From NCBI GenBank assembly GCA_021234155.1, contig JAJEKV010000300.1, positions 1 to 64,000 of the forward strand: a stretch of 64,000 nt of DNA. The letters run 5' to 3'. The notes under the pieces are model-generated. The model had not been told where the DNA came from. It did no database searches and saw nothing but the letters and a program-made list of their open reading frames with translations. The position numbers and the translations under genes were made by a program. Of this stretch, positions 1 to 12,624 are shown one piece after another. The first letter of the stretch is position 1. Each line of letters opens with the position of its first letter. The stretch comes from Isoetes taiwanensis (Eukaryota; Streptophyta; Lycopodiopsida; Isoetales; Isoetaceae).

Positions 1-860
1 TGTATGTGGACATATTGGCGGGGCGTCCCGTAGCGGTTCAGCCCGGCAGTATTGACTCCATCGGTGAATATGCGTGGCGGGAGTAAAGAAGGGATTGAAC
101 ATGGTATCAATCTGACTTTCAGTGAGCGGCAAGCGGCGCCCGGTGTTGAATTAGGGCTCGGGTCCTTTGAGGGCGAATCTGCAGCCAGAGATCGAAATCC
201 GGCGGGGCAAATCTGAACACTCTTGTCCGCAGCGGGATTTTTGCTATGAGAAAAGAACAAGAAAAACTTCGAGGATAAAGCGGCAATTGCAATACTACAA
301 TGAAACACACAAGACACTTGTGGAGAACACGGCGGCAATCCATTGATCCAAAACAAAGTGTACGAATGAAACTCAAAAGAGCGCGGTGACGAGCATATGC
401 ACTTTCTGTAGTGACACAAAAGAACACTCTGAAGACCTCCGAAGAACAAAAATGCTAATATATAGGAACAAGATTAGCCCTACGGGCACGAATCTGATCC
501 TCATCATGACAATCGCGTGCTCCACTACTTGGAGCACTCAGTGAAGAGTCGAGGCTGTCGCGTGGCAGGTACTGGAGACAAGTAGTGGCCCAGCGTGATC
601 CTACCTTTGGGTCTTCTACGCTTCTTGGAGGAGCTTTGACCACGTGGATCCTCTTCTTGGACCTGCAGAGTGGCCAGTGAGGCCCTGCGCCCTCATCGAC
701 AGAAGCCATAGACTGGCTATTGTCGCGGGCCACAGGGCTAATAATAAAGTATATGGATCTTTGTGAGTTAGATTTGCATAGAACGGTGAACCTTTCTCAA
801 ACTCAAATGTTAATACGGCCAAAATTTGATCATATTACCTAAATAAAGGAGTTATGGAGG
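1..860. other. Unassigned sequence, possible transcribed region on minus strand
   Basis: No protein family is recognisable. Open frames on the minus strand (residues rich in R, S and P) give no known motif. On the minus strand a TATATATTAG-like TATA box lies near 455-465, so a promoter or LTR-like region reading leftward is possible. Near 100-113 the plus strand has TGGTATCA after a TTGAACA, which resembles the first eight bases of a tRNA-Met primer site but does not continue to match. I do not call an LTR here. Confidence 0.25.
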
Positions 861-1365
861 AAATCACAGTAGAATCCGAAGGCGATACCAAGCCAAAGGG
901 CTAGAGCATTAGCTAGAGAATTTGAGGGAGAATGTGAATTTAGCGTCGGAACACGCAATAACTTCATGTTTGAAAGCGGTCGGTGTGGAAATGCAGCCAA
1001 TGAAGGTAATATTGGAGCAACATTGGGTAAATATACGAACTTGGGGGCGTATTAAACCACCATTGCCTTAATCGCAGTGAGAAATTATTGTTCTGAGGAG
1101 GATGAAATGCTATTGAAGCGGCATTACGTAGAGTCTTCTACAAATTATTGCCACATGAAGAGTTAAGCGACATCGGTAGCATGCATTAGCATGGGGAGGA
1201 TGAACCCTAAGGCATCACCGGGAGGCATTACAAGATAATGGCGGAGATCCACCACCCGGTGAGGTGGTAATGGGAGAAGGATTGGCTTTTGGAAAATAGC
1301 TTGGAGTAAGCGCCAACTCCATGATCGCAATCTTGGTGGGATGACAAAAATGCAAACAGCGTGGG

Positions 1366-2385
1366 GCTTTATTTAATGAAAGGACTTGGTACGTTACATT
1401 TGCTCAATGGAAAGGTTTCATTGCAGCCCTTCCAGTCCCCTCCAACTCTGCTGGACCTCTGCACAACCCGGAGAGACAACCTCGGGGATATTGTAGTACA
1501 TTTCAGGAGAATTAGGCATATTAACTCACTACATTCATCATATGATCGCTATACTTTTGCACTCCTCTTCCCCTATGGAACGCTGGATTTGGCATACGAG
1601 GGGATCAACGAATTGAACAAATCAAAGGTAACTATCTTGCGGTTCTACAATTATCTCATCCTCTGAGTCTGCTTGATGGCATAGATATCCACCATTGCAT
1701 ATGCTCAGCGAGGGGAGATTGTTCCATAAGTACATCTATGACATGTTGCTAAAATGTGGCCCGGAGACAAGATTAGAATTAGGTACAACTTCATCGGAGC
1801 TCCAACTAAGTAGTATTGGTATATAGTGGCATTGTAGTTCCGCACGTGGCGGTGGAATTCATTGAAGCGTGCCATTCTACGGCAATATTTGGGAGCTGCG
1901 TTACATGACTCGAGCTTGCACCAAGATCTAGAGATGGCAATTGTTAGAGCTAAAGGCGAGCCAAGTTTGTTTCATCACTATGGTATGGCCCCAAAGTGGC
2001 AGAGAATCACTCTGAGACTCGGAAATGGCAAGGATCAAATGAGGGCGGTTAGTAGTGGGTAATACTACTTAAAGTTGAAGGAGCTATTAAGTCATGTGGC
2101 ATAATTTCCCGGTACGTTCTACTTCGAGTGGTAAAGATTCAGGGGCTTTCTGGTATTCTCCTGCCAGCATATTCCGAGGAGGACAAGCTAGTTGAAGATA
2201 TAAGACCATTGAATTTACTGCGGATTTCAGATAAAGGACTCAATCTGAGTTGTATGGGGTGGTGGCTTTTTATGGATAGTCCTGTATGGCAATTCCTTAT
2301 CAATGCTCCATGTATAGTTGATGGGGTTTGCGATACAAATGGTACTAAAGAAAACAGTTCAGGAAGGCGGGGCTTTGATTAGCAA
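1366..2385 (+). pseudogene. Helitron replication-domain (Helitron_like_N) remnant
   Basis: This is a broken fragment of a plant Helitron Rep/helicase protein, the rolling-circle transposase. Three blocks occur in the family's order but in shifted frames. At about 1510-1610 there is a block ending in LLFPYGT, as in the Helitron motif HPSYDPLQYPLLFPYG. At 1900-2010 QDLEMAIVRAKGEPSLF is followed by a PKWQ-like block, matching the family's MAICR..G.PDLFIT..CNPKWPEI. At 2250-2385 a stretch with NAPCIVDGVC matches the conserved NAPCM.DG.C block. No helicase domain follows, so the copy is truncated as well as frameshifted. Upstream sequence from about 860 may belong to the same element but shows no motif. 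The family call is from remembered motifs; frame breaks may be partly sequencing error. Confidence 0.72.
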
Positions 2386-2399
2386 GCAGTACCACTCTC

Positions 2400-4230
2400 C
2401 TGAACATAAACAACTGTTACCAAATTCTTGAAGTGTTGCATCACTCCCATTTAAAATTCCCTTTAAAAACACACTTGTTTCTAAAATAAGCCTTTTGTAG
2501 TTGTTGAGGAATTTGCCAGGTTAAAACTTTCATATCATTTTAGGCCATCATTAGAAGTGATAACTGTACTTATGAAACACAAATCATAAAATAGCAAAAT
2601 TACAGGCATGGGAAGGCAAGGCCCGAAAACATGACAAAAAAAGCACCCGGAATAGAAAGGAAAAAACGTATGTTTTTTAATAAATTTTTGTACATCAATA
2701 TTGAAGATACATTGTAATAGAAATGATAATTTTAACATCTATTGATCAAAGATCTACGTATACTCATCATCATTCTTTTTCTTTGCTCTCTGTAAGTACG
2801 CTCCTTTATCTTAGCGTCTGCTCCTTTTTTTGGAACTTAAGTTTTGCATCGCCTTGTCCTCTTTGGAATGGTAGCTAAAAGCTACTTCTTTAAACTCTGC
2901 AAAGGTTGCCCTCGTCGTCTAGTGAATTTCGAGAATGGAAATTTCTCGAAAGGAGGGCGGTTTAGCAAAATCGGATGAAGACTTGGCCTAACGCAGTTTT
3001 CATCAGTGGTAAAAGTAGGTAAAACGACCCGATCTCATCTTCACAAAATTCTGACCTCCTTATCAATATCCCGGCTACACATAGTTGGCCTTTCTTAGTG
3101 CATATCACGATGGTAGTACGAACCGAGAGAAAGCATCAAGCACCCAATCTCACGGGAGAACATGTCAGGGAGATGGTTGATGAGCCTGTGGTTTTAAGTA
3201 GTGATTACCAATCTACCTTGTGCACTTAGGTCCTGCAATTTACATAAGGCTGCTGGAAACTCTGGGGCGTTTGAAAAGGATTTTGTTGAAGTGTTCCATG
3301 GTCCTCTTCCCATCAAAACTCAGTGGCGACATGAAGGTACTCTACCTTGCTAGTAACCTTGGTCCTCCACCATGGTAGTTGATGTTAAGTTTTTGTACAT
3401 AGTGAAATATTTAAAGTGATGTTATAAAAACAAAGAAAACACTTGAAAACTTAGAAACAGGAAATCCTATTCTGGAATACAGGAAAATTGTATTCTGGAA
3501 TAAGACTTACCAGACAAGGTTTTTCATATCTGCTGGTGGAGAACCAAGAAATGGTTTTGGGAAGCTGATTCTACCAAGCCGGCTGCATTCTGGGATGGAA
3601 CGTAACTAGGCGTCAATGTTTGGCGTTTGTGATCTGTTGATTCCATCAATAAAGCATTAAACTCACTAAAATTTAAGGAGCTTGTCGTAAGTATCTGGCG
3701 TCTTTAAGCAAAATCCATTAGGAAGATGCGGCAATAACCAAAGTAAGGATTTTGAAAATGCGGCTTGCCGTTCAGGGCAAAGGTCCGGGTGCAATCGCCA
3801 TGGAACCGTCGAAAAAATTGTTTTGATCAAACATGCAAAATCTTTCATAGTGGGATGGTTACGGTTCCATAGTTCTTCTTTGACTAGACCTCTCTTCCCG
3901 TGGGGTTCTAACCAAATGCATGAAGCCCTCGGGAAGGTCTTTGTTCTTCTTCTTGCTGGAAGGAAAATAGAACAACAATACATCAACCCATCGTTTATCT
4001 CGAGAGAAGAGAAATTTTGTAGTTACCCGGCCCTCAAAAATTTGGTGCATATTGCATGTCTCATCGAGAGAGTGGCTATTGGGTAGAGTTTCATGCACCT
4101 TTCCCATGTCGTTTATTTGCTCCATCAAACATGTTTGACATGTTATGACATTTTTTGGTACACCAAGGCGTTAAGGAAACATTGAGTTAAAAGTAAGAAA
4201 CAAAGCAAAGCCGGAAGAAAAACAAATCAA
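2400..4230. other. Unassigned sequence
   Basis: No recognisable gene. A minus-strand open stretch at 3666-4128 in two overlapping frames gives no family I know. Short GTATTC and GGAATAC words appear near 3470-3500, the same words that form palindromes further right. Confidence 0.3.
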
Positions 4231-4238
4231 AGTCAAAG

Positions 4239-4262
4239 CTATTTGTATTCGAATACAAATAG
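4239..4262. repeat. 24-bp perfect palindrome
   Basis: CTATTTGTATTC is followed directly by its exact reverse complement. It opens a cluster of GTATTC/GAATAC words reaching to about 4500. No function is assigned. Confidence 0.85.
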
Positions 4263-4391
4263 GTCAGCCCGAATTGTTGCTACCTTGAAACAATATCACG
4301 AGAATGTGAAAATATTTGTATTCGGGGATATACACAATGCTTTTTCTCTAGGACATGGCATGTGTATTATTGGAATACACAATGCATTCTG

Positions 4392-4427
4392 GGAAGGCAT
4401 GTGTATTCAGGAATACACATGCCTTCC
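4392..4427. repeat. 36-bp palindrome, 17-bp arms
   Basis: Two perfect 17-bp arms (GGAAGGCATGTGTATTC and its reverse complement) flank a 2-base centre. GTGTATTC words recur on both sides (4320, 4365, 4490), in both orientations. Confidence 0.85.
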
Positions 4428-4689
4428 GTCTGAAGAAACAATGTGTGATAGGAATACAGGATGCATTTCTAGCAGAAGTTTGGAGATCATGTGTATTCCT
4501 TTGACATTTCTTTGTTTGAACTCGTCAACAACTTTTTGAGCAGGCTCAAGGCATGTGTGATACGGGCGGTAATGGTCACTTTTTGGGCACGTCGGAGGAT
4601 TTTTCGGGACTTTGCTCTTCTTCAACATTGTAAAGTTCAAATGCCGGAGATCTATTGATTTGTGCAATTGATTTGACAGCACGTTTTTC

Positions 4690-6195
4690 TATGACGTCTA
4701 CAAACTCCTTATCAGGTTAACGTGTAATGACCCGCTCCGTTGGCCTCGTCATGTTGGGAGACAATTAACGCCGCATTTCTGCTCAATGGGGCGGCTTAAT
4801 GGTCTTAGTACTTTTCCTTTTGGAGCCGTCTTGTCGAGGATCTTTTTCTACCATAGCTGTCTGTTGGCCGATTTTGCTTCTTTAAGACCCCTCGTTCGAG
4901 ACATTGTAAATACCTCGGGTTCTTCTTCTCTTTATAAAGTTGCCTTTCTTGCCTTGAAGCTGTGATTTCCTCCCAAAGATGTATTAGTGAGTGTAGGTGC
5001 ATGTTTTCTGAATCATAGTCCTAGGGGTTTTGCGCTCCCCATCAACAAGGACAACTATTGGGAGATTTTATGATTATTTGGATTGCTCCTTATTCGTCGC
5101 CTTGGTTCCTCAAGTGATCGGCGCTTAAATTTCTGCGAACATGAAGTGGCCTTTCACCCACGGCTTCATTTTTGGTGACCTCATGCATATCCGCAGGGAA
5201 GGTATATCACCCTTATGTACGGTTGTCTCTATTGATTACCTCCATTTTTTGGGAGGTCTTATCCATTTTTTTCTTTATTGCTACTCAAAGGGAGCTTTTC
5301 CTCTTCTTGTTTCTTTTGCTTTCCTGGGGACTTACGCAATTTTTCAAGCTTCATTGTACTTAAGCTATTTTGGTTTCTTAGTACTTATTGTCTCCTTAGC
5401 ACCTTCAAGTTTCTTCCCCAACTCACCGGGGGTTTTCCGCTTCTTCTGCTGGAACTTCCATCTGTTTCCCTCGGAAAGTACCTAAGCGGAAGGTGATGAT
5501 TGTGATCTTCCTCCCATCGATTGCTGGACTCGCAGCCGAAGTCCCTCGCTCGTGCCTAGAACAAACCTATCACAATTATTGTAGACGGGTTTGATCGGTA
5601 GTGAAATGAATTTTATGCGATGGTACGTGGTTTCCTGCTTGACAATTAGAAGCTTCGCGATGTCTACGACAATGAATCACAGGAGGTCTTGAAGGATAGC
5701 CTCCCCGCGACCTCCTTGTCGAGCAACCTCGGAGACCTCTTTTTATTGTTCGGTTAGAAACTTCAGTCGCGTCTTGGATTTGTTCCCGGCACTCTTCGCG
5801 GACATGTAGAAACATCGATTCTTTGTATTTTCCACACCGCACCACCCGGATTCACGAACCATTCGCGTTTGAAAATTTTTCATATAAATTGCGAGGGCTC
5901 GTACGTGTCGGTGATGTCGCCTCATTAGGTGTGATGCTTTGAGCTTAAGAGTTTTTTGGTGCCCTCTTGCTTCCCTTCTTCACTGCCTTTGAAGCGTTTA
6001 AAAAACAGCAATGTTAAGACATAAATGGGACAGCGTATTCGAATAGATTTACTAATCTTCTACCCTAAAAGGGCGACCAAATAGCCGGAAAATGCGAAAA
6101 CATTGTTGGCTCTAACTTCGATTTTCAATGTTTTATTTGGACTAAAAGGTAGTATGTTTAACCTAAAAGTGAAATACGTTTTAAGTAAAAAGTGG
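4690..6195. other. Unassigned sequence
   Basis: The plus strand at 5141-5496 has overlapping open frames coding hydrophobic residues, with no family match. I see nothing that supports a gene. Confidence 0.3.
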
Positions 6196-6230
6196 TATGT
6201 TTAGGCTAGCGTTTTCAAATGGCAGACCCA

Positions 6231-6805
6231 AAGTGTATTCGGAATACGCTTTGCACTTGAAAGGGCAAAGTGTAAAAGTGTATTCGAAAAAGTGTGCTCG
6301 AAACAGGAATACCTCACTTTTGCGCCTAACCAGACGGCATGAAGAGTGTTTCCGGAATACCGCACGCGCCAAAAGTGCAAAGTGTATTCCAGGAATACGA
6401 AGTGCAAAGTGTAAACGAGATAGCAAATTGGAATACACTTTGCGCCGCTGAAGAACAAAGTAAATACGGTAACCTGCGAAAGCATAAAATCGATAAACAC
6501 CACGATACTATGTACTTTACATGCTTACCACGTCCATTATTTTCGCTATGTGAATTGAATACACAAATGAATATAGGTCCGGTTGGAAACCGGCGACTAG
6601 AACTTCCGGCGGAATCATGGCTGAGTATTTCAAATTTCCTTTTAAAGGTGGGCCTTTGTCGGTTGTGTTTTCTATGTGATGGGAATCACGACTTGTCCAA
6701 ACATTACGGACAAGTGTATTCTCGAATGGATTCATGCACACACTACGGCAAATCTGCATACGCAAAGCGATTATTCGGAATAGCTTTTTGTATTCGAAGA
6801 TATGT
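6231..6805. repeat. Second cluster of GTATTC/GAATAC palindromic words
   Basis: Between 6231 and 6450 and again at 6710-6805 the words GTGTATTC and GGAATAC recur, several facing each other (at about 6233-6250 and 6382-6400), with CTTTGCAC/GTGCAAAG words mixed in. This resembles the 4.24-4.50 kb cluster in motif but not in flanking sequence. It could be subterminal sequence of an unidentified DNA transposon. Confidence 0.5.
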
Positions 6806-6839
6806 TTAGTCAACACGCCTTGTGAGTTCTTGACAAGTC

Positions 6840-9800
6840 CACAATTTTTTGCGGTTGTTTAACATGGATTTAAGCCGTGAACAAACTTTCCACCACCTTT
6901 GTTTGCCCAAAATTACCTCTGCCGGATGGAACACAAGGCGGAGATGCTTCTTCAACTCCTACCTCGACAAAGGTCTTTGTTGCTTCGAGACGCGCCGAGT
7001 CGATTTACTAGTAGCGCCACCACCTTTCCAACCCTCTCAAGTCGGTAGGAAGCCGTACCCACCTCCTTTCACGGCCTCACATTTTGCGTGTAATCTTCCA
7101 CCACCATTTTGTACCATCCCCGACACTACAAAGGCTCGACCTCGACAAATTTTTGAACGGACTACCTCTCGGCCATTTTGTAGTTTCTCCTTCTTCACTT
7201 ACACAAGCAAGGAACTCGCGGCCACGTTAAAATGAGGAGATTCTCATCGTTTCTCCTGCGATTTCACTACAAATGAAGAGCGACCTTGCGGCATCTACTC
7301 CCTCTTCCTGCCGTGGTGACATGGGTTTTGCGGAATTTTCCGGTCGGCTCTAAGAACATGTTTGAAAGAACTCCTTTTGAAGAAAATTTCAACAACATTT
7401 ATTTGGCACATCATATGGTGGTATCTCCTTCATTCAAACTGGTGCCTCCGCCCTTATCCAGTACAACTTGCGTGGTTGTTTCTCCTCTACAAACACCACT
7501 AAGGGTAGAGGAGGTCACCCCCAGTAGAACTCTCTTGGAAGATAGAGACACCAAGCGAGGTGCAGCGAGATACACATTCTCTATGCGGTCCACCTAAAAT
7601 TCAAGGTGGATTATGGTTTGAAGCATCTCCTCTGTAAGAAGAAGAAACCTTATGGACGAGCATAAAATGAGAAGACTTTTAAGTAAATGCTGTTCATTGG
7701 GTTGCATCAACAAATTTAACATGTCCAAATTACACGAGCAATTGGGAACAACTACGGTTCAATGACATTGGCTGGCCAAGAATGCCTACTTGGCCTATCA
7801 TGGGGTCAGGACAGCAACACCTTCTTGCACTACATTAACAGTGAAAGAAGTTTGCGGAAATGCTTTATGGTTTGCCAGTTTAGGGTCCACGGAATATCTA
7901 GAATACACAAAAGTTTGGACAAAATCAGCAATTGATGATCATTGTGGATCCAAGAAGAGTTGTAACCATGCATGCCTTGCTAACTGTCTCATGGATGGAG
8001 AAATATTTCGAAGAAACATGTGAGGCGCGCCTACTTGACAACATGTATCATTTAACTGATAACATCACCAAAAAAGATGTTTTTAATAGTACAAAGAGAC
8101 TTTCACTTTGACACATCTTACTCACACTTCACGGGGGTGGAAAAGTAGATTACGGTCTTGTGAAAAATTCCGGGGACATAGAATGTCTGTTTTGCTCAAG
8201 GTGTGCGAGAATTAAAAGTCAACGGCTGCAAAAGGCGAGAGTCTAAAGGCGATAGCTCGTGCTCTCAATCTCTCACTTATTTTAAAGAAAATGCTTTGAT
8301 CTGATTTCTTTTTAGAATGTGTACACGGAACCTTGCAGGACATGTCGTGAACAACAAGCAGCGAGAAAAGAAAACACTTAAACTACGAAAAAAAAGCTCT
8401 TGAGCGATCCCTTTGCAATATGTCTGTTGTGATTGATGGAATGGATAAAAAAAACTCTACCCCATTTCTTGAACATTCCTAAGAGATGTGAGGAATGTTT
8501 TGTTAAGGTCCAACTTGCGGGAGCTATAGTGTTTCAAAAGAAATCAAAAGTGCAAAGTATTTTTTGGCGTATCAAACTTGCATGGTGACGAGACCTCACA
8601 ATTACAATTCTTAACAAGGTCATGCGAGCAAGAAGCGATTTACCACCCGATTCTTTACCTACAACGACAACGCACTACAAAAGGGAGAACAAGAATCAAA
8701 CACTCTTTGCTACTTTCATTGCCATGTTAGTAGAGCTAGGGATCTTTAGAAAAAGTGAAGCTCGGTTTTTTACTTGTAGGCCACACTCATGATCACATTG
8801 ACCAAATGTTCAGAGATTTTTAAATGTATAGAAGGAAGAAGGCTTTTCTCTTCCTACTTTAGTTAAATTAATTGAAGATTCTTACACTCCACTCCAATGA
8901 TCGATCTTCTTAAAAGACTGCTGATTTCAGAGAGTTTTGTTTTCTCTCAACGTTCAGGACAGAAGAGAACAAGTTGTGAACAAGTTGAATGATCTCCCAC
9001 CTTCAACATCATATCAAGTTCTACTTGAAGGGGACGGCCAAAGCTTCTTCTGAGGGAAGAAGTATACCACAACTAGGAGTGGTCCACGAGAGGGATGCAG
9101 CTTCCTTAAATATATTCGATTTAACCTCCTTCATGAGCGTCTGAGCAACTTCCTCTCAAAAATCTAAGGAGTCAAAGCGAAGAAAAGTGCCCCAGCATCA
9201 TCCTTAAAAGCCATTGAAAATGGAATTTCCTCGGCTTTAAAGTATTTCTTAGAAGAAGATCGAGAATGTGGTGGGTAATTTCTTTCTCGAACAGAAAATT
9301 GTTGTACAAAACATAAGCTCTAAGGCGGTTACAAGAACCATTTCAATGCCTAACACCTTCCATCAACCCGGCACCAAGCGAGGTCCAAACAATGCTACAT
9401 TAACCCTATGTTAGAAGAAAGGGGATGAGTCATATCCGGACCAAGGCGGAGAATGAGCCTCAAGGTAATATCCGCGAAATTACCAAAGGTATGCTAATTG
9501 CTCTTCAAGGCGAGGGAGGATGACAAAGGACTAGGCCTTTAACGGATAGCAAAAAGTGCTTGACCACGGTCGAGGGAGGAAGAAGAATCACTAAACTCAA
9601 GATCATTGGCTTGCAACACTTCGGAAAAATGCTTTTGAAGGTAGATATGAGTTAGAAATGAAGCCAAGGAAAGGAGAAAGTCAAGAAGGTGGGTTGTAGG
9701 GATGAGCTAAACCTTAAGCCACTTGACTATATTGTCTTATGATTTTAAATTGAAATCGACAGTGATCTCTGGCAGGAAGGTATCAATTTTAAAAAAGCTT

Positions 9801-11580
9801 GTAATTACAAAGAAAGGGATGAAGAAGGTGGTGGCAATGCTTCACCATCGTTGATAGTGATGGGGAAGATAACTCAAAGCACTTCCTCGGTGTGATGATG
9901 AAAAGAAGTGAAGGTAGCGAGGATGGCATAAATGAATATGATGGCGTCTACGGATCCCTCTCTCATCCTCTCACTTTGTACATAAGCGGAGTCTTAGAAA
10001 AAAGCGTAAATTTTGCGAATAGAAGATTCTATCTTCAAATTTTGAGAATACTCTGATTCGATTCTGGACTTACTTCAATTTTTTGTTAAATATTTTTTCC
10101 TCACTGAAATTAGAGTTTCTCTCTTAAAACATACTTCAAAACATTCTATTTTACGCTAGAAAAGTGACACTTTAAAAAAGTCAATTCTTTTCGTTGCATA
10201 AAAAAGGTAGTCATTTGGGGGAGTCAAAATAGGAATTTCATAAATCTTTTTTTTTGCATTTTACACTCCTTTTTTTTTTTAAAAAGGGAATCTTTGAGAA
10301 TATTCCTTTTTACTCGTTTGATGATTTGCTCGTTTGTACACAATCTTGTTCATAGAAATAGCCAGGGCTGCATCTATCGAGATGGCATAAACATAGACAA
10401 TAGATGGGTTTGTACCCTCTGATCCATAGATTTGTTGTGCTATTTTTAGATGCCATATCAATGTAAGGATATGTGCTCATATTAAAGGGGTCAAACACTT
10501 ATACAAATATATTTACAAAGCCAGGACAGTATTAGTAAAACTTAGGACATGGTCATTAGGAAGTATCCACCATGGCAAGCACTATAACAGGCCATCCATT
10601 AGAGAAAATATAGAGAGGTCTCCAAAGGGGCCCTTTGTGAAAATAGAAAAATCCACATCGACTTTTTGTAGCCAATGAGAGAATAGTGCCTTTGTTCTTG
10701 TCGCCACATCCACGACGGAATATTGGCTTTGGTTGCCCTTACGTATCTTTATTTAGATAGGGTCCCTTCTCTAAAGGGAGACTCCCAAATCGCCACACTT
10801 TCCTATGAAAGTCCTTAAACATTTCCCAATGGAATTTGAATACTCACGTGCAATTAATTTTTTGGGTGCAATTAATTTTTGGGTGTTTTGGCCGAGTCGA
10901 GCTTGTGTGAAACCCGCGAGGGTTTAAGCGTGTGGAACCCTATTAAGGAAGCCTGAGGAAATGTCTCTCCATCTCTGCAGGAGAACTTGCAACTCTTTCT
11001 CACTATTTTTTTCTCTCTTTTATTTTTCCTTTGCAATGATGATGAGGAGCAGGTCTAGGTAGGCCGGATGATAAAAGCAAAAGATTAGGGTTCTTGATGA
11101 TTTCCTTCTTCTCGGGCTTGCCAAAATAGCCCAAACGATCGAGATCTTGTTTTGCCCACAAACCCACGTTTGTGCGGTCGATCTGTTTTGCACCCAAATC
11201 CCCCAGTACGCCAATATTGCAAAGTATATATTCCACCTTATACCCTTTTTTTTTTTTGAACACCTAGTTCTTAAATGTTTAACCATCACGCATCTTCCAA
11301 AGGTGGGACTCTTTGTGATTCTGTTTACTCATCTATGCTCGTCTTCCTCGACAATGATATGCCAAAGGTACCTAAAATAATTTTTGTTTTTGCTCATTTT
11401 TTGTATTTACATCTTGGTTTGGATCGGTAATTCAGGTTAAATTCACGGGTCTTGCCATTTATATTCTTCTTTGATTTAAGTTAGATATGGTTTCACATTG
11501 GCTTTTTAAAGGTTTCTCAGATACATACTAGATATAAGTCTGGTTTTTTGAAGCACAACTAGAACAAATAATCGAGGAAG
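6840..11580. other. Unassigned sequence
   Basis: Open frames on the plus strand at 6849-7597 have proline-rich stretches but no recognisable domain. From 8,000 to 10,300 there is no long open frame on either strand and no known motif. Poly-T runs occur at about 10250-10280 and 11246-11256. No gene is supported. Confidence 0.3.
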
Positions 11581-11584
11581 TGCA

Positions 11585-12289
11585 TACCTGGTGCTTATGA
11601 GCTTAGGCTGCTGGCAAAATATGGAATGGAAAACATGATGACTATTGCGGAGATTTTGGAGAAATTCCTTTATTAGCACCTCTACTTGCGTGAGAGATAA
11701 ATAAACTCCAAGAACATCATGCGGTGGTATTGCGCTAAAAACTGTCGATTCTTGAGTCAAGCCGGGGTTATCAATTATGGGCGAGGAGCTTTAGAGCCAA
11801 TTTTGAAGGGGTTTTAAATGTCCGGATCAAGCATTGAACAAGGGGAAATGCTGCAGCCACAATATTCACCCTATCAATTGTTATTGAGTATAAGGTAAAG
11901 ATTGGAGCAAAAATGATATTGGCGGAATCCCTTTTGAGGCTGACTCTTTGAGAGAAGGATCTACAAGAGGGCAAAAGGATGCGACCATTAAGCTATTTAA
12001 TCAGCATATGTACCATCCCATGGCAATAAATCGAAAAGTGTAAGGCAGGTGCATATACCTCTCCTTCTAGGTTTATTATCTTTTGTCTTCCAGATTTTAC
12101 TTGCTCGGCTATAATTGATGATGATGTATCAGTTTTATCTATGCTTATAAACTTTCCGGATGGGTAAAGGGCATTTCTAAAAATCCTCTTTGCCATGGCG
12201 GGGCTTACGAGTATTATAGGCGAAGGATGCGAAGGCCAAGAACATGCCATAGCTGCCCATACGGTACTCTGCGGGGGTGCTTTGAAATG
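11585..12289 (+). pseudogene. ARM-repeat domain fragment of plant U-box (PUB-type) ligase kind
   Basis: Read across frames on the plus strand, this stretch gives successive armadillo repeats. About 11650-11720 holds IPLLAPLL followed by LQEHHAVVL. About 11840-11890 gives NAAATIFTLSIV then EYKVKIGA, matching the ENAAATLFSLS..DENK..IGA repeat of plant PUB proteins. About 11950-12000 gives LREGSTRGQKDATIKLFN, matching LRNGT.RGKKDAA.ALFN. About 12190-12280 gives EGQEHAIAAH then LCGGALK. The spacing is right for about four ARM repeats, but each join needs a frameshift. PUB proteins are E3 ubiquitin ligases that bind substrates or receptor kinases through the ARM region. No U-box is seen upstream, so this is a pseudogene, a captured fragment, or a real exon spoiled by sequence error. 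Confidence 0.65.
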
Positions 12290-12396
12290 ACATCATGTTC
12301 ATGTAAACATTAGCGTTGGCATGTATGGATTACGAGATATGGTGCTTTGAAATGACATCATGTTCATGTAAGCATTAACATTGGCATGCATAGTTC
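12274..12396 (+). repeat. Short tandem duplication (about 66-bp period)
   Basis: The sequence GGTGCTTTGAAATGACATC, with the following 35 or so bases, occurs at 12274 and again at 12340 with a few substitutions. The first copy overlaps the 3' end of the ARM-repeat fragment, so the duplication arose from that fragment. Confidence 0.8.
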
Positions 12397-12427
12397 TAGG
12401 ATCACAGAGGTTCTAAGGTAAATACTT

Positions 12428-12622
12428 GACTTCTGAGCTATAATGACAAGTGTCCTAGCTGGTTAAGCTGCCACTCTTGCCCTATTTGTAGTTTATCATT
12501 TTAGTTTTCTCACATGAAGGTATTACGTAGGCATCTCCATTCTAGAATTATGGGCATCCATTCTGGATTTTTTCCTTAGCTTGCGTGTTTCTAGAAATTT
12601 TTCCTTAGCTCACTGTTCTAAA
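12428..12622 (+). repeat. Dispersed repeat family F, copy 1
   Basis: GACAAGTGTCCTAG, a TTTAGTTTTCTCACAT word, GCATCTCCATTCT and TTTTTCCTTAGCT follow in the same order as at 29028-29150 (+) and, reversed, 59750-59880 (-). This copy has small internal duplications. It has no coding potential and no clear termini, and its class is unknown. Confidence 0.65.
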
Positions 12623-12624
12623 GA

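Noticed and set aside
90-115. LTR end plus primer site (TTGAACA then TGGTATCA)
   Set aside because: Only eight bases match initiator tRNA-Met and nothing downstream to 860 looks like gag or pol.
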